38,568 bases of DNA from Chloroflexota bacterium (GTDB lineage Bacteria > Chloroflexota > Anaerolineae > Aggregatilineales > Ch27), in NCBI GenBank assembly GCA_019873685.1, contig JAIOAT010000034.1:1-38568 (forward strand), in the 5' to 3' direction. Shown one piece after another: positions 32,317 to 38,568 of this stretch. The translations under genes were made by a program, and so were the position numbers. The notes under the pieces are model-generated. The model was not told where the DNA came from, did not search any database, and saw only the letters and a list, made by a program, of their open reading frames with translations. How positions within the stretch are numbered: position 1 is the stretch's first letter; each line of letters starts with the position of its first letter.

Positions 32317-35300
32317 ATGGCCGACCGCCCGATTGATGACCAAGAGAAGAAGCCGCTAGACGAGGAAAGCACGACGCCAGCGGCTCCGGAAAGTTCCACG
32401 GAAAGCGGCGATGGGTGGCACACCCCCCTGGCGGCGGGCGCTGAAGCGGGCGCTGAAGCGGGCGCTGAAGAAAGCTGGCATGTGCCGGAAAGCGCTGCGG
32501 AGGCACAGGCGGAGCCTGTACCGGCCAGCGAGCGGGAGGACATGGATGTACTGCCCGGCAGCTGGTTCACGCCAACCGCGCCTGTCCCGGCTCCCGGGGC
32601 GGCCTATGAGGATGTGGCGGAGGGCGGCTGGTTTGTCCCACCGAGCGCCCGTAGCGCCGATCTGCTAGCCGGTGTCGATCGCACGGTTCATCCCCTTCCG
32701 TTGGCTGAGGCAGCCCCTGAAGAAGCCGCCGCGCCGGAGGAGGAAGCCGCTGTTCCGGCCCCGGAAGAAGAGCCTCGTCTCGTCGCTGATTGGGAGCAGG
32801 CCGCCGAGGAAGGACTCGGCACCGGAGTCCTGGGCACCGAGGAAGAGCGCGAATTGTTTGCGCGGGGCGACGCCGCCGCGATTGCCGCGGCTATGGCCGC
32901 CCGCCTGGCCGGTGAGGAAAAAGAGGCGCCCGGTGGGGCGGCGCCTGAAGAAGCCCGCGTGGAAGATAGCTTCTTCCGCCAGGGTGCGCCGGGCGCGCCG
33001 ACTGGCGTTTCCGGAGCGCCTGCGGTGACAGCTGGTCTGGATCGGCTGGTTGCGCAGTTCGACAACGTTGAGGGCCAGGTCGGGCGTCTGCGCGATCTGT
33101 ACCGCCAGGGGCAGATCAGCCGCGATACGCTCCAGGCCGAGCTGCGCAAGCTGATGATCCTGGATGATCAGGGCACCTGGTGGATGATCGGCGTCGAATC
33201 CAACCAGTGGTACCGCTTTGCCGATGGCAAGTGGGTGGCTGCGGAGCGCCCGCGGGCGATTGCCCCGCTGGGCGAGATCGCCGCCCCGACGCTGGAACCG
33301 CATATGCAGGAGACCCAGGCGGCGATCACCCTGGATGAGTACAACATGCCGGTGGTCAAGCCGGCCCCGTACACCGATCCCAGCGCAACGGTAGTCGGCC
33401 CGGCTGCCGTGCAATTTGACCACCTGCGCTCTGAACAGGCGACAGTGCCATCTGCCGCCGCACAGGAGACCATCCCGCGCCCGGGGCAGCCGGATTACGC
33501 TCAGGCCTATACCAGCGCGGAGCAGTCGGATCTCTACCGCCGGGTGCAGGTGGAGAAGGCTCGTCGTCAGCGCAGCCTGCTCATCCGTCTCTCGCTGGCT
33601 GCGGTGTTCGGGCTGCTGGGCCTGTTGTTCATCCTGTTTGTCGGCTCGGCGCTGTTCTACATCAGCCGCGTCAACCGCTATAGCGAGCGTATCGCCTCTC
33701 TGGCGGAGATCGCCGGGGAATTCCAGACGACGCGCATCTACGACAAAGATGGCAACCTGCTGACCCAGATCAACGATCCCACCGGCGGGACGCGGATCAG
33801 CACCACGCTTGACCAGATCAGCCCGTTCCTGATCCACGCTGTGATCAGCACGGAAGACGAGCGCTTCTACCAGAATCCGGGCTGGGACCCGATCGCGATC
33901 CTGCGCGCCGCCATCCAGAACCTGCAGGCGGGGACGGTCGTTTCCGGTGCGAGCACGATCACCCAGCAGCTGGCCAGGGCGCTGGTGCTGGAACCGGAGC
34001 GCCGCACAGACGTCAGCTATGGCCGCAAACTGGATGAAGCGATCATCGCGGCGGAGATCGGGCGGCGCTATACCAAGAACGAGATTCTGGAGCTGTACCT
34101 GAACGAGATTTACTTTGGCAATCTGGCTTACGGCGCGGAAGCCGCCGCGGAAACCTACTTCAACGTGACCGCCCGTGAGCTGAACCTGCCGCAGGCGGCG
34201 CTGCTGGCCGGGCTGCTCCAGGCGCCGGCGACCTACGACCCGGTGGTCAACCGCGAGGCGGCCTTCGACCGCATGGACGCCGTGCTGGCCAAGATGGTGC
34301 AGATCGGCTGCCTGCAGTTCCAGCATGAGCCATACGCCAGCCAGGGGCCGTTCTGCGTCAGGCAGGCCGATCTGGACGCCGCTGTCGTGCAGAAGGCCGA
34401 GGTGGAAATCCGCGAGTACGCGCCACCCAGCCGCACGATGCGCTACCCGCACTTTGTCAACTACGTCGCCCAGCAGCTTGAGGAAAACTACGGCCTGGCG
34501 GATATCTACCGCGCCGGGTTCAACGTCTATACCACCCTTGACCCGGTCCTGCAGGATCAGGCACAGCAGGCGGTGACCAGCCAGCTGGCCGCCCTGCGGG
34601 CGGCGGGGCGCGGCGGCAACAACGCCAGCGTGATCGTGATGGATCCGCGTGACGGGCGTATCCTGGCCATGGTCGGCAGCGCTGACTACAACAATGCGGA
34701 GATCGACGGCAAGGTGAATGTGGCCTTTACGCCTCAGCAGCCCGGTTCCGCGCTCAAGCCGATCCTCTATGTGGCCGCCTTCCAGGGCAACGCCCAGGGC
34801 CAGTACTGGACTCCGGCGACGGTGATCTGGGATGTGCCGACCTGCTGGGGCGGCTACTGCCCGCGTAACTACGACGGCGCCTATCATGGCCCGCAGTCGG
34901 TGCGCTCGGCGCTGGCCAACAGCTACAACATCCCGGCGGTCAAGACGCTGGATTTCGTCGGTGTGGATCGTTTTGCCCAGACGGCGCAGGTGATGGGCCT
35001 GACCTTCCCCGGCAGTTCGCCGCAGGCCGCCGGTCTGGCTGGCGCGCTGGGCGGCTTTGACGTGCGGCTGTACGACATGGTGGTGGCCTACGCCACGCTG
35101 GCCAATGGCGGCAAGCGGGTCGAACCTTACGCCATTACCCGCATCCTGGACAACGATGGCCGTGAGGTGCAAATCCCGCCGCATGCCCAGCCGCAACAGG
35201 TCATCCAGCCGGAGCACGCCTACCTGATCACGCACATTCTCTCGGATGATGTAGCCCGCAGCGCCGCCTTTGGCCGCAACTCGGTGCTCAACATCCCCGG

Positions 35301-36684
35301 TTACACGGTGGCGGTCAAGACCGGCACGACTAACGATAACCGCGACAACTGGACACTCGGTTACACGCCGAACGTGGTCGTGGGGGTCTGGCATGGCAAC
35401 ACGGATAACTCCCCCATGCTGGGGACGAGCGGCCTGACCGGCGCAGCGCCAATCTGGAACGCGGTGATGACGGCGGCCATCGCCCGGCTGGGGACGCAGA
35501 ACTTCCCGATCCCGCCGAACGTGGGCACGATCGAGGTCTGCGCGGATAGCGGCACGCAGCCTTCCGCTGAGTGCCTCAACCGGCGGCAGGAGCTGGTGGT
35601 GACCTCCCAGCTTCCGCCGGGGCCGGAACAGGACATCTACAAGAAGGTGCGGGTGGATACGCTGACTGGCTTGCTGGCCAACGAATTCTGCCCCAACTTC
35701 ACCGAGGAGCGCCAGTTCCTGAACATCAGCGACCCGTCGGCGTTTGATTGGATCAACAACACGGCTGCCGGTCAGCAGTGGGCCGCCCAGCGCAACATCC
35801 CGCTCCCGGCCCGCCCGGTGCCGACCGAGTCCTGTAACCCCAATATCCAGCAGCCGATCATCTCCGTGGAGTGGCCGGTCCCCAACGGGCAGGTGCAGGG
35901 CGTGGTTGAGGTGCAGGGCCGCGTGCTGGTCTACAACTTCAACCGCTACCAGCTTGAATATGGCATCGGTAACGCGCCGCAGGCCTTCCAGGTGGTGGAT
36001 GGCCCGTACACGAATCAGCATGCCAACACGGAGTTCCTGGGCCGCTGGGATGTCAGCCAGTTGCCCAACGGGCCGTATACGCTGCGGCTGAAGGTGTTCA
36101 CCAACGACGGCGGGTATGCCAACCTGGATCGTCTGGTGCTGGTCAACAACCCGATTATCACGCCGACGCCCAGCCCGTCGCCGACGGTGATGGTGATCAC
36201 CCAGACGCCAACCCCGATCATCATCACGCCGACGCCGATCATTGCAACGTGGGCGCCGCCGACCTTCACGCCGATGTTCCCGACGGCGGTTGTGGTGACC
36301 AATACGCCGCTACCGGCGCCCGGTTCGACCACCCTGCCGCCGCGCGATCCTGCCTTCGACATCCCGGTGATCTACGGCGCGGAAGCGACGGGCGTGGTCA
36401 ACAGCGTGCAGGTGGCTAACTACTACTGGTTTGACGGCACCGTAGGCGACATCGTCCAGATCACGGCGCAAACAACGGCCGGCGACCTGGACACGCTGGT
36501 CTACCTGATGGACAGCGGCGGCGGTATCCTGGCGGAGAATGACGACGGCAGCATAGGCACTGATTCCGAGCTGGTATACACGCTGCCCTATACCGGGCGG
36601 TTCACCATCGTCGTGACCCGCTTTGATGTAGGGGCCGGTTATACCAGCGGCGAGTATCGTATGCGGCTGCTTAAGCTCAACTGA
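32317..36684 (+). CDS. Giant class A penicillin-binding protein (glycosyltransferase-transpeptidase)
   Basis: A 1455-residue bifunctional peptidoglycan synthase, about twice the usual size. Residues 1 to about 420 are a cytoplasmic, acidic, low-complexity head containing one folded patch (about 239-315; LRDLYRQGQISRDTLQ then GTWWMIGVESNQWYRF). The membrane helix is about 421-446. The GT51 glycosyltransferase follows (about 480-680), with catalytic Glu513 in STEDERFY. The transpeptidase (about 740-1060) has Ser811 in SALK, SYN at 869-871 and KTGT at 1001-1004. Then come a beta-rich region, a Thr/Pro linker (TPTPSPSPT) and a C-terminal PPC-like beta domain (about 1345-1455). GGTGGAGC precedes the ATG. 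The neighbouring kinase may phosphorylate the head; that is inference. Confidence 0.95.
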   Translation: MADRPIDDQEKKPLDEESTTPAAPESSTESGDGWHTPLAAGAEAGAEAGAEESWHVPESAAEAQAEPVPASEREDMDVLPGSWFTPTAPVPAPGAAYEDVAEGGWFVPPSARSADLLAGVDRTVHPLPLAEAAPEEAAAPEEEAAVPAPEEEPRLVADWEQAAEEGLGTGVLGTEEERELFARGDAAAIAAAMAARLAGEEKEAPGGAAPEEARVEDSFFRQGAPGAPTGVSGAPAVTAGLDRLVAQFDNVEGQVGRLRDLYRQGQISRDTLQAELRKLMILDDQGTWWMIGVESNQWYRFADGKWVAAERPRAIAPLGEIAAPTLEPHMQETQAAITLDEYNMPVVKPAPYTDPSATVVGPAAVQFDHLRSEQATVPSAAAQETIPRPGQPDYAQAYTSAEQSDLYRRVQVEKARRQRSLLIRLSLAAVFGLLGLLFILFVGSALFYISRVNRYSERIASLAEIAGEFQTTRIYDKDGNLLTQINDPTGGTRISTTLDQISPFLIHAVISTEDERFYQNPGWDPIAILRAAIQNLQAGTVVSGASTITQQLARALVLEPERRTDVSYGRKLDEAIIAAEIGRRYTKNEILELYLNEIYFGNLAYGAEAAAETYFNVTARELNLPQAALLAGLLQAPATYDPVVNREAAFDRMDAVLAKMVQIGCLQFQHEPYASQGPFCVRQADLDAAVVQKAEVEIREYAPPSRTMRYPHFVNYVAQQLEENYGLADIYRAGFNVYTTLDPVLQDQAQQAVTSQLAALRAAGRGGNNASVIVMDPRDGRILAMVGSADYNNAEIDGKVNVAFTPQQPGSALKPILYVAAFQGNAQGQYWTPATVIWDVPTCWGGYCPRNYDGAYHGPQSVRSALANSYNIPAVKTLDFVGVDRFAQTAQVMGLTFPGSSPQAAGLAGALGGFDVRLYDMVVAYATLANGGKRVEPYAITRILDNDGREVQIPPHAQPQQVIQPEHAYLITHILSDDVARSAAFGRNSVLNIPGYTVAVKTGTTNDNRDNWTLGYTPNVVVGVWHGNTDNSPMLGTSGLTGAAPIWNAVMTAAIARLGTQNFPIPPNVGTIEVCADSGTQPSAECLNRRQELVVTSQLPPGPEQDIYKKVRVDTLTGLLANEFCPNFTEERQFLNISDPSAFDWINNTAAGQQWAAQRNIPLPARPVPTESCNPNIQQPIISVEWPVPNGQVQGVVEVQGRVLVYNFNRYQLEYGIGNAPQAFQVVDGPYTNQHANTEFLGRWDVSQLPNGPYTLRLKVFTNDGGYANLDRLVLVNNPIITPTPSPSPTVMVITQTPTPIIITPTPIIATWAPPTFTPMFPTAVVVTNTPLPAPGSTTLPPRDPAFDIPVIYGAEATGVVNSVQVANYYWFDGTVGDIVQITAQTTAGDLDTLVYLMDSGGGILAENDDGSIGTDSELVYTLPYTGRFTIVVTRFDVGAGYTSGEYRMRLLKLN
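32434..32469 (+). repeat. 12-bp tandem repeat in the PBP head
   Basis: Three perfect copies of GCGGGCGCTGAA, encoding repeated A-G-A-E. In-frame repeat growth of this kind leaves the reading frame intact and shows the head is loosely constrained. Confidence 0.8.
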
Positions 36685-36716
36685 GGGCCGCCCGCCCGGC
36701 CTCAAGCGGCGGTAAG

Positions 36717-36759
36717 GGGCGTATTGTCGGGCCTGGTGCCCCGGACAGTACGCCCTTTT
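36717..36759 (+). terminator. Rho-independent terminator after the PBP gene
   Basis: GGGCGTA (36717-36723) pairs with TACGCCC (36749-36755), with further pairing inside (TGTC with GACA, GGGC with GCCC), followed by TTTT. Confidence 0.8.
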
Positions 36760-36806
36760 CCTGGTTCCTGGCGCGTCCCCGGCGCGCGGCAGCAGTGGAG
36801 TGGGTG

Positions 36807-37544
36807 ATGATCGGCACGATCCTCAACATGATCACAGTGGCGCTGGGCAGCGGTCTGGGCCTGTTCATCGGCGACCGTCTGCCGGAACGGATGCAGGGAT
36901 CAGTGGTGACTGGCCTGGGGCTGGTCACCCTGACGGTGGGCATCTCCAACGCCCTCAAGACGGGCAACATCATTCTGCCGCTGCTCAGTGTGGGCAGCGG
37001 CGTGATCATCGGCGAATTGCTCAACCTGGACGCCCGGCTGCAGGCGTTCGGCGGCTGGTTGCAGCGGCGCTTTGTGCCCGGTGCAGAGGAAGATGACCCG
37101 GCGGGCGAGGATGGCCGGGCGCGATTCATCAATGGCTTTGTGACGGCCAGCCTGGTTTTCTGCGTCGGGCCGCTGACCTTTATCGGCTCGATCCAGGATG
37201 GCATGACCGGCGACTACCAGCTGCTGGCAATCAAGAGCGTGCTGGATGGCTTTGCCTCGCTGGCTTTTGCCTCGGCGATGGGGGTAGGGGTAGCTTTCAG
37301 CATCGTGACGGTGCTGGTGGTACAGGGCGGGCTGGCCCTGCTGGGGGCGCTGGGCGGCAGCGTGATGAGTGAACCGATGATCACGGAGATGACGGCGACC
37401 GGCGGGCTGTTGCTGATGGGCCTGGCGCTGATCCTCCTCGACATCAAGCGGCCACGGATGGCTAACTTTCTGCCGGCGCTGGTGATCGCGCCGCTGCTGG
37501 TGGCGCTGGCGGGCTGGCTGGGCATCCCCATCTATCCGCTGTAG
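36807..37544 (+). CDS. DUF554-family membrane protein
   Basis: A 245-residue protein with about seven membrane helices. The opening MIGTILNMITVALGSGLG and the central FINGFVTASLVFCVGPLTF then GSIQDGMTGDY are hallmark segments of the DUF554 (YdfK-like) family, whose role is unknown; a transport role is often supposed. The soluble loop at about 90-108 is acidic. The ATG at 36807 was preferred over the GTG at 36795 since GGAG lies six bases upstream and the family starts here. It stands alone after the PBP terminator and is convergent with rmuC. Confidence 0.92.
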   Translation: MIGTILNMITVALGSGLGLFIGDRLPERMQGSVVTGLGLVTLTVGISNALKTGNIILPLLSVGSGVIIGELLNLDARLQAFGGWLQRRFVPGAEEDDPAGEDGRARFINGFVTASLVFCVGPLTFIGSIQDGMTGDYQLLAIKSVLDGFASLAFASAMGVGVAFSIVTVLVVQGGLALLGALGGSVMSEPMITEMTATGGLLLMGLALILLDIKRPRMANFLPALVIAPLLVALAGWLGIPIYPL

Positions 37545-37556
37545 TGGCGCCGGGGC

Positions 37557-38564
37557 TTATTGCGGGCGAGGATCAACAGGCGCGGGGGCGGCGTTGCCGC
37601 GGGCGGCGGGGGCTTTGAGGGTGTGGGCGCTGGTCTGGATTCCGCTCAGCCCGCCGCGTAGCTGGCCAAGCTGGGCGCGCATCTCCTGGCCGGCGTTGTC
37701 CAGCATCCGCAGGGCGCGGGCGTAGCGGCCCTCCAGCTCGTTCTGCAGGGCGTCCAGGTTTTGCTCCACGCTGTTCAGGTAAGCTTCCAGACGGTGCAGG
37801 TCGATGTGCTGGCTGGTGCGCAGCATGGTCTGGAAGACCAGCAGTAGATAGGGCACGAACAGGCTATAGCTGATCAGCACGACATTCAGGCTGAAGGATG
37901 CTGCCTGAATGCCGGTACACAGATCGTAGATCGCGTCGGGCAGGACGGCCACGCCGAAAGGCGTCGTCAGACCGGGGTGCAGGTACTGGCGCACCTCGCG
38001 GGCTTTGAGCAGGACTGTGCGCTCGATCTCGCGCTTGATCTGCTGTTGCCTGGCAGGGCTATCCGCCGCCAGGAACTGCTCCAGCAGGTGAGTGGCGGCC
38101 CACTTGCTGTCGATGGGCAGGATCAGGTTGTTGGGCAGGCGCATCCCGAATTCAACCGTCCGGTTGTCCAGGGTAAAGTTGCGCACCTGCCAGGCGGCAG
38201 GCAACTGGGCAAAGACCGCCTCAACGATGTTTTCCCCGGCCCGGCCTTTAGTCTGCGTCCCGGCGATCACAGCCTCCAGCCGCCGGACAGACTCCACGGT
38301 CTGGCGCTCCAGGTCCTGCCGGGCATGCAGGGTGGCCCGCAGTTCGGTCAGACCATTCTGCAGCTGGTTGAGGCCGGTCGCCAGCGTCTGGGCTTCCGTC
38401 TGGCGGCTGTGGGCCTGGAGTTGCAGTTCGGCCAGGCTGAGCTGTAGCTGGCTCAGCCGCGCTTCCAGGGCGCGGTTATCCGCGCCGCGCCGGATGAGCA
38501 GGATAGTGACGATCAGCAGCAGTCCGGCGATTCCCCCTGCCAGCGCGATTTCCAGCCCGGTCAT
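37557..38564 (-). CDS. rmuC: DNA recombination protein RmuC
   Basis: A 335-residue protein. An N-terminal membrane helix (about 5-25; IALAGGIAGLLLIVTILLI) is followed by a long coiled coil (about 30-95), then the RmuC core (about 105-300), with GRAGENIVEAVFAQLP, FGMRLPNNLILPIDSKW and GVAVLPDAIYDLC. The Asp and Lys of PIDSKW fit the PD-(D/E)XK nuclease fold proposed for this family, which limits inversions at short repeats. The start lies four bases from the window edge, so its ribosome binding site and promoter cannot be seen; the frame could extend further. Confidence 0.93.
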   Translation of the reverse strand: MTGLEIALAGGIAGLLLIVTILLIRRGADNRALEARLSQLQLSLAELQLQAHSRQTEAQTLATGLNQLQNGLTELRATLHARQDLERQTVESVRRLEAVIAGTQTKGRAGENIVEAVFAQLPAAWQVRNFTLDNRTVEFGMRLPNNLILPIDSKWAATHLLEQFLAADSPARQQQIKREIERTVLLKAREVRQYLHPGLTTPFGVAVLPDAIYDLCTGIQAASFSLNVVLISYSLFVPYLLLVFQTMLRTSQHIDLHRLEAYLNSVEQNLDALQNELEGRYARALRMLDNAGQEMRAQLGQLRGGLSGIQTSAHTLKAPAARGNAAPAPVDPRPQ

Positions 38565-38568
38565 GCGC

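Noticed and set aside
32665-36021. Very long minus-strand open frame (1118 codons) over the PBP gene
   Set aside because: It mirrors the PBP codons in GC-rich DNA, is rich in His, Arg and Val as such shadows are, and has no ribosome binding site. The PBP on the plus strand has full catalytic motifs.

Overview
The window is high-GC, gene-dense bacterial chromosome with no phage, transposon or CRISPR locus. The mix of genes suggests a Chloroflexota bacterium, most likely of the Anaerolineae type. Supporting signs are a class A penicillin-binding protein with a TPTP-type linker and a PPC-like tail, a membrane Ser/Thr kinase, several Chloroflexota-like small zinc-ribbon proteins, and a glmS ribozyme. 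This assignment is inference from gene content; no rRNA is present to confirm it. Promoters mostly show only a -10 box of the TANAAT type, with no clear -35.

Left part (1-6.5 kb): a worn GNAT remnant; a 65-aa protein with a very acidic tail behind a structured leader; then a two-gene minus-strand unit. That unit encodes an eight-heme c-type cytochrome of the hydroxylamine oxidoreductase (HAO) family and an eight-helix membrane protein built of two duplicated halves, each with histidines at matching places. Upstream of it lies a perfect FNR-type palindrome (TTGAT-N4-ATCAA), placed as in a class II activated promoter. About 1 kb further on is a Crp/Fnr regulator whose recognition helix carries the E-x-x-S-R residues that read TTGAT. 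I read these together as a candidate regulated nitrogen-oxide or hydroxylamine redox module. An isoprenylcysteine-methyltransferase-like protein, a SixA-like phosphatase and a receiver protein lacking its phospho-acceptor Asp complete this part.

Middle part (6.5-24.6 kb) is mostly housekeeping: a His-rich membrane protein, a zinc-ribbon/FHA protein, an EamA transporter, an RluB-type pseudouridine synthase with a long basic tail, two related PlsC acyltransferases flanking a PreP-like M16C peptidase, glmS preceded by a glmS ribozyme with an enlarged P2 region, an orphan corrinoid protein, a third acyltransferase, tRNA-Leu(UAA), Dps, an NTF2-fold protein, an aldo/keto reductase, AnmK and heme A synthase.

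Right part (24.6-38.6 kb): a minus-strand block (stand-alone PD-(D/E)XK nuclease, RluE-type synthase, TPR protein, secreted PsbP-like protein), a single-domain response regulator with an 11-bp inverted repeat upstream, a NUDIX hydrolase, then a run of three genes that looks like a cell-envelope signalling module. It holds a phospho-dead receiver fused to a roadblock domain, a transmembrane Ser/Thr kinase, and a giant class A PBP with a 420-residue cytoplasmic head. A DUF554 protein and RmuC close the window.

Three intergenic regions carry short arrays of a degenerate 8-bp unit (CCYGGYYT), a dispersed repeat that no gene explains.
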